Origin: DYKG01 sp964596185
GTDB taxonomy: Bacteria; Muiribacteriota; Ozemobacteria; Ozemobacterales; Ozemobacteraceae
Assembly (NCBI GenBank): GCA_964596185.1
Contig: CAZQUE010000015.1
Coordinates: 1 to 64,000 of the forward strand
Direction of reading: 5' to 3'
DNA length: 64,000 nucleotides
The stretch's first letter is position 1; every line of letters begins with the position of its first letter. This document shows, in pieces, positions 25,738 through 35,473 of this stretch. The translations under genes were made by a program, and so were the position numbers. The notes below the pieces were generated by a model. It was not told the origin of the DNA. It saw only the letters and a list, made by a program, of their open reading frames with translations, and searched no databases.

Positions 25738-26766
25738 TCAGCCGCTTACCTTTTCAACATCATCAGCGACTTCAGGCATTTTATCAACTGTTTCTGACTC
25801 TATGCCGGTAGAAGAACCGGTCATTCCGCCAAACTGCAGACTGAAATGTATTTCGTTCTGTTGTGGAGAAGCAATTCCCGCCAAGCCATCGAGTAATTGC
25901 AGAAAACGGTCAAGAATCCGGTTTTTTATCAGAGGTGAACTCTGTTGGGCTGGGCTGAGCACGGGAGAAGTGGTAAGCAATTCTTCGGTCCGGATCAGTC
26001 GCAGACTTCCCTGCCCTGCTGACTTTACTGTAGCTGCTCCCGAGCTGTTTATCGATCCGGTTCTGATTGCATCCTGCAAATAGATTCCGGCGATGTCGGC
26101 AGCACTGGTTCCGGGCAAAGATGAATTCATCGAAAGATTGAGTCCACTTAGTGCACTTGCCGAATTCATTGAGGCGGTAACAGCTTTCAATCCGTTATCT
26201 GCTGCCTGCAGCATCTGGTCGATGAAGCTTATTGTCTTACCCTCACCCTGCTCAACGGCGTTTGCCGCCTGGCCAAGATAAGAATCGAACAGGTTGATGC
26301 CTGAGGATGAATCCTGATTCAGCGCTGAAATGAATTGCTCGGTCGCTGATTGGAAGCGTTCGATCAGGCTTGCCCCATAAGAAGCGATTTCAGATGTAGT
26401 GCGAATGTAAATGCTGAATCTGTATGCAGCAGAACTGTTAACCAGTCCTTCGCCGATGTCTTCTTCGGGTCCAGTTTCTGCAACTTCAGAAGTCTTGACC
26501 GTATCAGAAATGTTTGTGCCTGACGACTCGGGCAAGGCGCCCTTTTCAACGCCATCAGCTTCAGTTGAATCTGGAATTTTATGGGAAACAGGGGTCGCCC
26601 TCAACGCATGAGCATGACCGCAACGATAGCAGACTTCCCTGTCTTTTTCTGCATTGTTTACTGCAGCGTCAATAGCCTCGTCAAATCCTTTTTCAGAGGG
26701 AGAAGGCTGGCTGGGACGCTGACCGCGACTATCATACAGCCTGGCTACTACTTCGGTTACCGCCAT
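25738..26766 (-). CDS. Hypothetical Ser/Ala-rich protein
   Basis: A 342-residue protein without signal peptide or membrane helix. ATG 26766 has AAAGGAG seven bases ahead. The N-terminal part is low in complexity and has one CYRCGH motif (about residues 42-47) that could hold a metal. The middle (about 120-230) is helical with FSIYIRTTSEIASYGASLI and QAADNGLKAVTASMNSASAL; the C-terminal part is predicted to be mixed. No family is recognised. The ribosome site overlaps the stop region of the 39-residue ORF just upstream, so the two are coupled. Confidence 0.65.
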   Translation of the reverse strand: MAVTEVVARLYDSRGQRPSQPSPSEKGFDEAIDAAVNNAEKDREVCYRCGHAHALRATPVSHKIPDSTEADGVEKGALPESSGTNISDTVKTSEVAETGPEEDIGEGLVNSSAAYRFSIYIRTTSEIASYGASLIERFQSATEQFISALNQDSSSGINLFDSYLGQAANAVEQGEGKTISFIDQMLQAADNGLKAVTASMNSASALSGLNLSMNSSLPGTSAADIAGIYLQDAIRTGSINSSGAATVKSAGQGSLRLIRTEELLTTSPVLSPAQQSSPLIKNRILDRFLQLLDGLAGIASPQQNEIHFSLQFGGMTGSSTGIESETVDKMPEVADDVEKVSG

Positions 26767-26780
26767 AAATTCTTCTCCTT

Positions 26781-26900
26781 TCAGCGCCCGATAGTGGTTA
26801 ACGGGCAGATTGCCGGACGTTGAACCGGTTTGAAAAACGGTTCAACCAGAAACGGACAGAGCTTCTTCATGATTTTGTCGGATCTGTCTGCACTCCTCAT
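26781..26900 (-). CDS. 39-residue ORF, possible small protein
   Basis: ATG at 26900 with AAGGAG eight bases ahead, stop TGA at 26781. The product ends MKKLCPFLVEPFFKPVQ-RPAICPLTTIGR, basic with two Cys-Pro pairs. The start signal is as strong as that of the larger gene that follows 14 bases later. It could be a small protein or a leader peptide controlling that gene. No homology is claimed. Confidence 0.45.
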   Translation of the reverse strand: MRSADRSDKIMKKLCPFLVEPFFKPVQRPAICPLTTIGR

Positions 26901-27083
26901 TTTTTCAGCTCCTTATTTTTCAGCCACAAGGTGGGCTTTCCGATTCGTCTTAGTCTCTACTTTATTCATCGTCGCCAAAATTTAGAAATGTAACGGGCAT
27001 ATTTTGCAATTAGACCTTAATTTTTCTTTTTTTCTTTGAATTACTTCGTTTTTCAATTAGATTTACCCCAAAGAGAAAAAAAT

Positions 27084-28076
27084 ATGAAAAATTTACACTT
27101 ATTGATAAAGCCTTTATTAATCACACTTTTGCTGAGTTCGCCGGCACTCTGCCAGCTCAATGCTTCCAGGCCGCTGAAGCCACCTCAACGGAAATTTTTC
27201 CGTCAGCTGAACGACTTCTTTTCAGGCTGGCATCGGGCCTGGCCGACAATCATGATTGACCGGGCCTTTTTTCAGACCGGGGTTTATCATGCATTGACCG
27301 GTTGCCGGGAAGCGAGAATTCTGCAAAGAACGCCCAAGCAGACTAACCTGTACAACAATTTACGTGTCGTAACTGCCAACCTGATGCTTTTTCCTGCCCC
27401 TATGGGCCGTAATCAGCTATCGAGAATCGGCTTGTTCGCCGAATGCATTCAGCCCCTGAATGCTGATTTGATCATGCTCCAGGAAGTCTGGGATCAACAG
27501 AGCCTGAGATATCTTGCTGAAAAGTTTTTCGACTATGACTTGATATTTGTTCCCTCGGCTGTCTACAACCGTTCCGGCCTTGTGGTATTCAGTAAAATCC
27601 AGATAAAATCTGTCCAATTCATTCAGTATCCGTTGAGTATAAAGCATAATCTCGAAGAATTGCTTGCTCATAAAGGAGCCTTGGTCATGGAAGCAGAAAT
27701 AAATTCGAGGCTCTTGCTGCTGGTAAATACCCATCTTTATTCTGCTCCTCCAGACAGAAGATATCGGCCTAATCCTGGCCAGTTCACGTTCTTACAGCAA
27801 AAGCTAGCCGAGATATCTTCCGGTACCGTTATCATCGCGGGGGACCTGAATCTGCGCCCGGTAGATCTGAATTCACTACTTAATAAAGATTATCTGCCCG
27901 ATTCCTGTCCATTACTCACGGCAGGTTCGCCGCAACATAATCAGAAGCTCGATCATATCATCATCAAACCGGCGCATGGCGAAAAAATAGCTACCGGCCG
28001 GGTCGAATGCCCGATCGCGTTTTCCGATCACAGTCCGGTTCAGGCATTAATCAAGCTACTGCCCCTCAGCAAATGA
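27084..28076 (+). CDS. Exported endonuclease/exonuclease/phosphatase-family hydrolase
   Basis: A 330-residue protein from ATG 27084 with a signal peptide (about 1-24); the longer frame to 27036 adds residues that would hide it. Metal-dependent EEP-fold motifs in order: RVVTANLML, MLQEVWD (Glu metal ligand), VVFSKIQIK, LLVNTHLYS, VIIAGDLNLRP (Asp, Asn), KLDHIIIK and AFSDHSPVQAL (Asp-His pair). The layout matches neutral sphingomyelinase-like and related phosphodiesterases. A secreted phosphodiesterase acting on lipid head groups or nucleic acid is likely; which one is not decided. It overlaps the convergent cyclase gene by 11 bases. Confidence 0.85.
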   Translation: MKNLHLLIKPLLITLLLSSPALCQLNASRPLKPPQRKFFRQLNDFFSGWHRAWPTIMIDRAFFQTGVYHALTGCREARILQRTPKQTNLYNNLRVVTANLMLFPAPMGRNQLSRIGLFAECIQPLNADLIMLQEVWDQQSLRYLAEKFFDYDLIFVPSAVYNRSGLVVFSKIQIKSVQFIQYPLSIKHNLEELLAHKGALVMEAEINSRLLLLVNTHLYSAPPDRRYRPNPGQFTFLQQKLAEISSGTVIIAGDLNLRPVDLNSLLNKDYLPDSCPLLTAGSPQHNQKLDHIIIKPAHGEKIATGRVECPIAFSDHSPVQALIKLLPLSK

Positions 28077-31000
28077 CACGAAAAACTTCAACTTCCTGAC
28101 GTTTGCCCCTGACTCGCTCAACATTAACTTTCTCGGAAGCATGAGATTTTGGCAGCAAATCATTTATCTGCCCGGAAATGACGACGGGCTGAGAATCGCT
28201 TTTTGCAAGGGAGCAGAGACGAGATGCGACATTAACCGGATCACCAATTACGGTCAGATCCATGCGCACCTTTGCAGCGCCAATGATACCCGAAATGACC
28301 CCGCCCATGTTAATGCCGAAAACCGGCTTGAGATTCTCTTCATTTCTGAAATCTTCAATTATCTGTGCGGCAAGGCTCAAAGCCTGTTCTACCGCTTTTT
28401 CCCGGCCTAATCTCGCATGGGGAAAAATAATCAGAATCTTTTCGCCGATGACCTTGTCGATTTCGCCGCCAAATTGGGCCGCACGAGCAAAGAACCTTCC
28501 GAGGCTGAATTCAAGATAAGCCTTCAAATCTTTTTCATTTACCTCTGCTGCCAGTTTTGCAAAGCCTTCGAGACTGGCAAAGACAATGGTAACTTCTTCT
28601 TCTGATCCTTCGAGCGCTTTTTTCAAAAGTTCAGGATTGGCAGCAAGTTTTTTAACTGATTCGGAAACGAATTGATTCAAGGTATCTTTTTCTTTGAGAC
28701 GGCGAGTCATGAAATTGAAAGCTCGGGAAATCGAACCGAATTCGTCTTCGCGAGTATCTTTCAAACGTATGCTATAGTCATTTTGCTCTACTTTTTTCAA
28801 CCCCCACAGCAAATGCTGCAACGGGCTGGTAAAAGAGGTGCTGAGATTTTTGGCGGCAGCTATTGCGAAAAGAAAGAAAAGAACCATGCCAGATAAAAAC
28901 ATGTATGAACGCATATTTTCGATCCGCGCCAGATGTGAAATATCCTGCTGCGCGCCAAGCATATAAACCGAAATGTTTTTGGGTGGATAAATTTCAAAAA
29001 CTGATGCATTTTCGCCACTGGTTTCATGCTTAAGTAAAATCTTGCTGCGACTGGTATTTTTCACAAGGTTACTCAGCATTTCGGGCTCTCTTTCTTCTGA
29101 AGAAAAGCTGTCGAATCTGAAGCCGTCAAAAGCCATCATGACTATCGGTTTTCTCTTGAAAACAGATGCGGGATCTAGCTTTTGCAGAAAGCCCTGGGAA
29201 CTCTTGCGAATTTCATTGAGATCAGCCTCGCGACGCAATTTGAAAGCGCGACGCAGAAATGTCGGGCAAAAGGCGAATTCATCCCAGGCACAGCTGACAA
29301 AATACCTGATCTTATTCGCATAAGTGACGGGAATATTGACAAGAAAGGCTTCGCCAAAACTGGTCCTAAGTCCGCTTGTATCCGAATCTTTGTGCATCGT
29401 TTCGTGAAAGCGTTCCCGGCCAAGAGAATCACGCAACCGTTTTCTAACTTCTTCGCGAATAATGACGTCTGCATCAACTTTAGTATTTTGCGACTGCTGG
29501 TAAAAGCCTTCTGCAAACACCTCTTTTGGCGACATTTCAAAAAGTTTCTGCTTCATCAATGAAAGAATCATAAACATCGATTCGGCCTTCTTGAGGGTGC
29601 GTTTCGAGAAAACTCCAAACCCGCGATATTTGTTGAAATAGCGCAAAAAGTCATTTGGACCGGAAATAATTATTGAATTGACCGTTCGATACTTTTTGGG
29701 AATTGAATCATAACCGGCAGATATCCTGGCGAATAATATTCTGACGACCTCTATGAGAAAAGAAGTTTCCAGGTCTTCGTCAGAGTCTCTTTCTTCTTCG
29801 GCGCGTATTTTTTTTAGTATATCCGGCCTTTTGAAAGTTTCTCGCAAACGCTCCTTAAGATTCTGCTGAGCAGTCTTAAAGCTGTTGTCAATACCGGTTA
29901 GCGATTGGTGAAGGTTTCTTTCGATCTGCAAACGATCTTTAGCATAGGCCTCCTGCAAAATCATGTTGAAGACTGATCGGCCAAGCATGAACGGCATAAG
30001 AATGGCAAAAACGATCGACAGCATCAAAACCATGCCAACATCCATTTTCGGGCCCCGGGAAAAAACCGCAGAGTTAACGATAAAAAGCATGAACACGCAG
30101 AAAAAGAGAAATGGTCTGAGGCTACTAAGCATATCTGCTTGTTCTGCACGGCTTTCATCAGGAATGAAAATTACCGGAAAAAGATTACGATGCCTGATTA
30201 TTCGCCCGATTATCGCAGTGTGGTGAGCGAGAGTGAATTTAACGTTTTCGTCCTGGGCAACTTTTTTTTCCATCCTTTTGACGATCTGCCTGCATTCGCG
30301 ACCGATAACCTGCAGATCTTTCATGCTGATCAATTCGTGCAAATTTTTCTGAGCAATAAAACGATTGTTTGAATAGTCAAAATAAGCACAAAACAGGTCA
30401 TTATCATCGTGATTTCTCAGGTATGACCGAAAGGGATAGTTCTTCGCAAGTCCGGTCATGTCGATTTTGCTGAAAATAAATAAATTCTCACCATTGGCAC
30501 CAAGAAAATGGTCCCAGAAAAACCAGGTCGCTCTTTTTTCGAAATTGTAAATTGAGAATCTGGACGCCCGCAAAATGATCATATTTAATTTTGCAGTCTG
30601 GGCATCGAGAAACTGCCTCATCAATACTTCACAGCGCTCAAGATCTATTTTCTTTTCAGGCGACAGAGAACTGTCTGAGAAAGTTATTCGAAACTCTGCA
30701 GCTAAACCAACAAACAATCGCACCATTTCCTGATCAGTTTTGCCGGACAGATTGGCAAAATCAAGCAGATTCCCGTCTTTATCGGCGCGGGCAATCGCCA
30801 GCGTATGTTGAGGCAGATTTTCGATGAGATATTCAGGTTCTTCTCTTGTCGTAAAAAAATGTGGACTTTGTTTGCTCATGCTTTCGCGAAAGCGACTCAG
30901 CCAGCTTTGCATCTGAAAATCGACGCTGGCTTTGAAGCGCATTTCTTTTACGACTCTATAAGCTTTAATCAAACGATTTTCAGAGCCTTCGACATTTTTG

Positions 31001-31083
31001 ACTATCTGGGATTCAAGCTGAACGACGATGAATAGAATAAGGGCAAAAGCGGTCATCAAGACAAGACATTGCGGTAATCTCAT
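28066..31083 (-). CDS. Giant dual-sensor cyclase, C2-like half (metal aspartates lost)
   Basis: A 1005-residue membrane protein: TM1 (about 5-23), first extracytoplasmic region, double helix (about 318-378), second region (about 380-720), TM4 (about 722-748), HAMP (about 750-800) and a class III cyclase domain (about 828-1000). In the cyclase, base-binding Lys877 (DKVIGE), Thr944, and transition-state Asn951 and Arg955 (VNVASRL) are kept. The two metal aspartates are replaced by Ser837 (VFASLEGF) and Glu881. This is the residue set of the C2 half of animal adenylyl cyclases. A homodimer should lack a metal site. It overlaps the partner gene by 4 bases. Confidence 0.88.
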   Translation of the reverse strand: MRLPQCLVLMTAFALILFIVVQLESQIVKNVEGSENRLIKAYRVVKEMRFKASVDFQMQSWLSRFRESMSKQSPHFFTTREEPEYLIENLPQHTLAIARADKDGNLLDFANLSGKTDQEMVRLFVGLAAEFRITFSDSSLSPEKKIDLERCEVLMRQFLDAQTAKLNMIILRASRFSIYNFEKRATWFFWDHFLGANGENLFIFSKIDMTGLAKNYPFRSYLRNHDDNDLFCAYFDYSNNRFIAQKNLHELISMKDLQVIGRECRQIVKRMEKKVAQDENVKFTLAHHTAIIGRIIRHRNLFPVIFIPDESRAEQADMLSSLRPFLFFCVFMLFIVNSAVFSRGPKMDVGMVLMLSIVFAILMPFMLGRSVFNMILQEAYAKDRLQIERNLHQSLTGIDNSFKTAQQNLKERLRETFKRPDILKKIRAEEERDSDEDLETSFLIEVVRILFARISAGYDSIPKKYRTVNSIIISGPNDFLRYFNKYRGFGVFSKRTLKKAESMFMILSLMKQKLFEMSPKEVFAEGFYQQSQNTKVDADVIIREEVRKRLRDSLGRERFHETMHKDSDTSGLRTSFGEAFLVNIPVTYANKIRYFVSCAWDEFAFCPTFLRRAFKLRREADLNEIRKSSQGFLQKLDPASVFKRKPIVMMAFDGFRFDSFSSEEREPEMLSNLVKNTSRSKILLKHETSGENASVFEIYPPKNISVYMLGAQQDISHLARIENMRSYMFLSGMVLFFLFAIAAAKNLSTSFTSPLQHLLWGLKKVEQNDYSIRLKDTREDEFGSISRAFNFMTRRLKEKDTLNQFVSESVKKLAANPELLKKALEGSEEEVTIVFASLEGFAKLAAEVNEKDLKAYLEFSLGRFFARAAQFGGEIDKVIGEKILIIFPHARLGREKAVEQALSLAAQIIEDFRNEENLKPVFGINMGGVISGIIGAAKVRMDLTVIGDPVNVASRLCSLAKSDSQPVVISGQINDLLPKSHASEKVNVERVRGKRQEVEVFRVIC

Positions 31084-34046
31084 GACTTGCCCTCCGGTAA
31101 AACTATTTCCCAGTTGTGGTTGTCAGCTAAAATTTTGAAATCAAATTCCTTGGCAAACTTTTTTACCTGAGGCGAACAGATAATTCGTGAGAAACGCCCA
31201 ATTTTCGATTTGCCCTCAAGCACTTCAGCCTGGCTGCGGCATTGGCCGATTAGAACATATTCATTCTTTTCGCCAGCATCTATTACCCCGGAAAGCACCT
31301 GCCCAACTTCGATACCCACGCCAATCTGATAGCTGAAAAGATTTTCCTTTTTTCGGTTGCGAAGCAAACCAGCATGGGCTTTAACCATACCAACACCAGC
31401 ACGCACAGCATTTACAGAAGCTTCTTCGTCTGTTTCCGCATAAAAGACCGCAAGAATTGCGTCACCGATAAACTGTTCGATCATGCCGCCATTACTGGTA
31501 ATGACTTCTGACATTGCTTCCAGATGTTCATTGAGCATCATAACCACGTCTCTAACCGGATAAGTTTCACTGAGCGTGGTAAAGCTTCTTATGTCTGAGC
31601 ACAAAACTGCGGCAAAGCTCTTTTCAAGTCTATCGCGGCTCAAAGAGCTCTCCCGCGCCACTTTGTTATCTAAATCTGCCGAAACAAACCGGCCAAGATT
31701 CTTTCTTTCGATAATCCCATCGACCATTTTGTCAAAGGCATCAGAAAGTTGGCCGATCTCATCATTGCGTTTCAATCTTATCGGAACAGAGAAATCATCT
31801 TCAGCAACGCGTTTCAACCCGCCTTCAACTTTTTTAAGGGGTTTAACCAGGTAATTGGCAATGAATCTTGAAACGAAAAAAATCGGAATGGCAAGAAAAA
31901 TCAACAGCGCGGCAAGCTTAATTTCGTGCAGGTAGACCTGATAATGAAGATTGCGAAAATCCATGACTGCCGTTAAAACGTAATCACCCGTTTTGCGACA
32001 GGGATAAACGATGGAAATCTGGTGGTCGGTCTGTCTGAAGAGTTGCGCCCTGGTTGCAACCGCCAGTTCAATAAGGTCACCGGCATTTTTGATGATAACG
32101 CCAAGATATTTGTCATCTTTTTTTTGTTCGGGCAGAAGTATTTGAGGTTCAGGAAAGCCGAATCTTGCCAGGGCAAAATGCATTTTTGAGGCAAGACGAT
32201 GTCCATCGGTATGGGAATATACGTTGATCCAGTCGTTAACCCTTTCACGAAGATATGTTTCGTATGACAGATTGAGATTGGCACGAAGAAAAAACCAGTT
32301 TTTCATTTTGCCATTATCGAGAATGTAGTTTTGATAAAAAAAGTGTTTCTGATCTCCCATGTCGACCAGGTCAGAATCGCCTCTATTTCCCATGAACAGA
32401 CGGAGAATTTCATCGCCTTCTTGGCCGGCAAAAAAGGATAGTTGCGTATCTTCAAAATTGGTTGTGTAGGAGGCTATTTTAAAATATGCCTTATCTACCC
32501 AGGTTGAATAGAATTCGGACAATGCCTTGTCACGGTCAGCATCATCGCCGTAAAAGGAATAAAACAGGTAAGGCATTCGCTCTTTGGGGTTTTCTTTCGA
32601 TCTTGCTATTGGCGGAGGATAAACGAAACAGCCGGCGAAACGTAATCCTGCAGTTTTAAAAAGTTCACGGGTCTTTTCCAACTCTGCGATCCAGACGTCC
32701 CTATCCCAGGTTTTAAGAGCATTTTTCCAGGAATCTCTGATTTCCAGCTCACGGCAAAATTCACGATATTCACCTAGAATTGCGTCACCAGAAATATCGA
32801 CCTCTTCAAATTGAGAAATGATCTCTTTAACAGACTGCTGCTCGCGTCTAAAAGCCGAAGCTTCAAGGTGAAGAGATCCGGCAATATATAAAACCACCAG
32901 CGGAAATACGCCGACAACCATGAAAATCAGGGTTAGCCAGCTGGCAATGCTCAAACCCAGCGGTCGACCGCTGATGATTACTTTTGCAAAAGTTAGAAAC
33001 CAGAGCGAGAAAAAAAGCAAACGCATGATGAAAACGAAATATTCGCCAGTGCCAGGCAATCGATGCAAATCTGGCCGCAAAAGAAGTATTTCGAAAGGCA
33101 AATGATAATCGACGAACTCACGAATCAGGTATTGATCTTTTAACTTGCGCGAGAGGCCTACTGGCAGCAACTCATCTCGGGCAACCCCTTTATTCTTTCG
33201 ATTCTGGGCAGCCGGAAGGAAAATTTCAGGAGACTGGCAAATCTGGTTAATCATGGTTCTCTGGCCAATCTCGAGGCGGTTTTCAAAAATTGGTTTCAAG
33301 CTTTTGTCAGCCTCTTCAATTGGAATCAGAGCAGAAAGAACATCTGGAAAGCGTTTTGCCAGGATCTGCTGAACGCTGGTCACTGATTCTTCATTGGAAA
33401 TTCTGCCATCCTCATAAAAGACCATATAAACGATGCGCATGTCGCCTTCTTCCATGTAATCCCACATGAACAGGCTATTTTTCCCGAGATATCTGCTGCC
33501 GTTGAACTTCCCACGGCGCAGTGTTTTAAGAAAATCGATGGTGATGTCTTCGCCGAGAGCTCCCTGAGAAAAACGATTGACTTTTTTGGCATCAAACTCT
33601 GATAACTTACCTTCTTTGGCAAGCCCCTGCATGATCGTCGAAAAAACCAGCTTATTCAGATTACTGAATGGTCTTCCCTGGAACATTTTGAACTTTCCGG
33701 TCGCCTTATTAAAGCTACCGGCGTAAAGATAATCAGGCTTCCACATTCCTGACAGCCTTTTACTAATCTCGGAAGCAAACGCTTGCTGCAGATTACGGCT
33801 GCGAAAAGTTTTGGCGGCATCACGGCGACGAAAAACATCCAGTCTTCTTCTAAGTTGAAACTCTGGCGACCAAAGATTGATAAACAACTGCAGATAGTTG
33901 TTTGCCTGCTGTTCCCACAGATAAAGTTCACGCTCCTGCTGCACAATGACTCGCTGTGCCTGCGTAAACTCAAGCAAAAGAAAGGGTAAAAGGGTCAACA
34001 AAAATGCAAAAAATAATGGCAAAACCATTTTTACCCGGCGTAGCAT
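31080..34046 (-). CDS. Giant dual-sensor cyclase, C1-like half (catalytic Asn/Arg/Lys lost)
   Basis: A 988-residue membrane protein of the same plan as its neighbour: TM1 (about 6-28), extracytoplasmic region, double helix (about 335-393), second region, TM4 (about 708-735), HAMP (about 735-785) and a cyclase domain (about 810-985). Both metal aspartates are present: Asp818 (CSDIRSF) and Asp862 (FIGDAIL). The base-binding Lys is Gln858, and in the segment IGQCRSQAEVLEG the usual Asn and Arg are Ser938 and Val942. This mirrors a C1 half. Alone it should be inactive; with the next gene's product it would complete one site. Translation is coupled through a 4-base overlap. Confidence 0.88.
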   Translation of the reverse strand: MLRRVKMVLPLFFAFLLTLLPFLLLEFTQAQRVIVQQERELYLWEQQANNYLQLFINLWSPEFQLRRRLDVFRRRDAAKTFRSRNLQQAFASEISKRLSGMWKPDYLYAGSFNKATGKFKMFQGRPFSNLNKLVFSTIMQGLAKEGKLSEFDAKKVNRFSQGALGEDITIDFLKTLRRGKFNGSRYLGKNSLFMWDYMEEGDMRIVYMVFYEDGRISNEESVTSVQQILAKRFPDVLSALIPIEEADKSLKPIFENRLEIGQRTMINQICQSPEIFLPAAQNRKNKGVARDELLPVGLSRKLKDQYLIREFVDYHLPFEILLLRPDLHRLPGTGEYFVFIMRLLFFSLWFLTFAKVIISGRPLGLSIASWLTLIFMVVGVFPLVVLYIAGSLHLEASAFRREQQSVKEIISQFEEVDISGDAILGEYREFCRELEIRDSWKNALKTWDRDVWIAELEKTRELFKTAGLRFAGCFVYPPPIARSKENPKERMPYLFYSFYGDDADRDKALSEFYSTWVDKAYFKIASYTTNFEDTQLSFFAGQEGDEILRLFMGNRGDSDLVDMGDQKHFFYQNYILDNGKMKNWFFLRANLNLSYETYLRERVNDWINVYSHTDGHRLASKMHFALARFGFPEPQILLPEQKKDDKYLGVIIKNAGDLIELAVATRAQLFRQTDHQISIVYPCRKTGDYVLTAVMDFRNLHYQVYLHEIKLAALLIFLAIPIFFVSRFIANYLVKPLKKVEGGLKRVAEDDFSVPIRLKRNDEIGQLSDAFDKMVDGIIERKNLGRFVSADLDNKVARESSLSRDRLEKSFAAVLCSDIRSFTTLSETYPVRDVVMMLNEHLEAMSEVITSNGGMIEQFIGDAILAVFYAETDEEASVNAVRAGVGMVKAHAGLLRNRKKENLFSYQIGVGIEVGQVLSGVIDAGEKNEYVLIGQCRSQAEVLEGKSKIGRFSRIICSPQVKKFAKEFDFKILADNHNWEIVLPEGKS

Positions 34047-34232
34047 TTTCTCTCCAATCCCAATTTTTCTGTAGCTAATACTACCTCAGCTTGCCAATCT
34101 TTTCCAATACCTATTTTGTTGGCTGTTAAACTGGAATTGCGTAGCCTAGAAACATGCCGGTTTTTGTTGTTTACAAAAAGGCAAAAAACCTTTAAATTTT
34201 AGACTGAACCTCAGAAATTGAAAGTTGGCGAC

Positions 34233-34733
34233 ATGACCTGTATTTCGAAAAAAAGGTTTAAAATTGTTTTAATCTTCACTCTGCTTTCGTCGGCCTGTTT
34301 TTTCACTGGCTGCTGCAGCAGGCAACCAACCCTGGAAGATGCCGGCAAGGCTTATCAAAGCGGAGATTTCCAGAAAGCGGCTACAATCTTTGAGCCTGCC
34401 GCTGAAAAAGGCGACCCGGAAGCCCAGGTGAACATAGCTTTCATGTATTATTGCGGCATGCATTTTCCAAAAGATCACAAAAAGGCTGCCCAGTGGTATC
34501 TGAAAGCGGCAAAACAAAACCATGCCAATGCCCAGTTTAGTCTTGGTACCCTTTATGAAAACGGTGAGGGAGTGCCACGCGACTTGAAAGAGGCCTATTT
34601 CTGGTATTCCCTGGCTGAGAAAAAGGGTGATAAAGACGCCCGGCGTTTGCGCCAGGAACTAGAACTAAAGCTTTCCGCCAAAGAGGTCAATGCCCTGAAA
34701 AAGCGCATAAATTCCTGGAAAGCAGGCAACTGA
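34233..34733 (+). CDS. Sel1-repeat lipoprotein
   Basis: About 166 residues from ATG 34233 (a TTG at 34218 is in frame; neither has a strong ribosome site). A lipoprotein signal ends at FTGC (Cys27). Two to three Sel1-like helical repeats follow: GDPEAQVNIAFMYYCGMHFP, NHANAQFSLGTLYENGEGVP and LKEAYFWYSLAEKKGDKDA. Such proteins act as protein-binding scaffolds in the envelope. It is followed five bases later by the alpha/beta hydrolase gene and probably shares its transcript. Confidence 0.85.
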   Translation: MTCISKKRFKIVLIFTLLSSACFFTGCCSRQPTLEDAGKAYQSGDFQKAATIFEPAAEKGDPEAQVNIAFMYYCGMHFPKDHKKAAQWYLKAAKQNHANAQFSLGTLYENGEGVPRDLKEAYFWYSLAEKKGDKDARRLRQELELKLSAKEVNALKKRINSWKAGN

Positions 34734-34738
34734 AACCC

Positions 34739-35473
34739 ATGCCTATTCCAACGACAATAATCCCCGTTCCGGGACTTAATTTACCCGCAATTTATGCCGG
34801 TTCTCCCTCGACATCCAGCGTGATAATCGTTTTGCACGGCCTGGGCGTTAGCAAAGAAACCCAGATCCCTGAGCTGCAGAGGCTTAAAGGCAAGGGCTTT
34901 TTCGCAGTGGCTGTCGACGCTCCTCATCACGGTGAAAGAGAAGACGGCTATCTGGGCGTGATGCAACTTCAGAAAACGCCGTTTGAAAAGCACCTGTTTC
35001 TTTTGAAAATTATCTGGCAGCAGGCTTGTGAAGTTGCGGCCATGATCAAATTTTACCGAGATCAGCGAAAAAAAGTTGCGGTTGTCGGCATTTCAATGGG
35101 TGGTTTTGCCGCTTATGCGTTGTTAAACGGCCCGGTTTTGCCTGATTTCTGCGCGCCATTTCTCGCCTCGCCGGACTTCAGCTGTCCGCAGCGCCCGGCT
35201 GAACTGCCGCTCTCATGCCTGGAAAAGTCAGGCCCGGCCCATGTTTTACAGGAAGCTCCGGACTGTGGCTTATTTATGGTCAACGCCGGCAGCGACGAAA
35301 TTATTTCCGAAAACTCTACTGCAGATTTCTACGCAGCGCTCAAAGCGAGAAAAGGGTTCGACGCCGACCGGATCCAATACCACAGCTATGCCGAATCTCA
35401 GCACTTTATGAGACCGGCAGACTGGTATGATGCCTGGGAAAAATTGAACGAACAGCTCAGCCGTCTTTGTTGA
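34739..35473 (+). CDS. Alpha/beta hydrolase
   Basis: A 244-residue cytoplasmic hydrolase. VLHGLG (oxyanion loop, near residue 32), VDAPHHGERED, the nucleophile elbow GISMGG (Ser119), a following acid in NAGSDEIIS and the catalytic His in ESQHFMRP give a complete triad. The group is the dienelactone hydrolase/prolyl oligopeptidase-like esterases. The substrate is unknown. It is five bases downstream of the Sel1 lipoprotein gene and its end overlaps the convergent DHH gene by 17 bases. Confidence 0.85.
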   Translation: MPIPTTIIPVPGLNLPAIYAGSPSTSSVIIVLHGLGVSKETQIPELQRLKGKGFFAVAVDAPHHGEREDGYLGVMQLQKTPFEKHLFLLKIIWQQACEVAAMIKFYRDQRKKVAVVGISMGGFAAYALLNGPVLPDFCAPFLASPDFSCPQRPAELPLSCLEKSGPAHVLQEAPDCGLFMVNAGSDEIISENSTADFYAALKARKGFDADRIQYHSYAESQHFMRPADWYDAWEKLNEQLSRLC

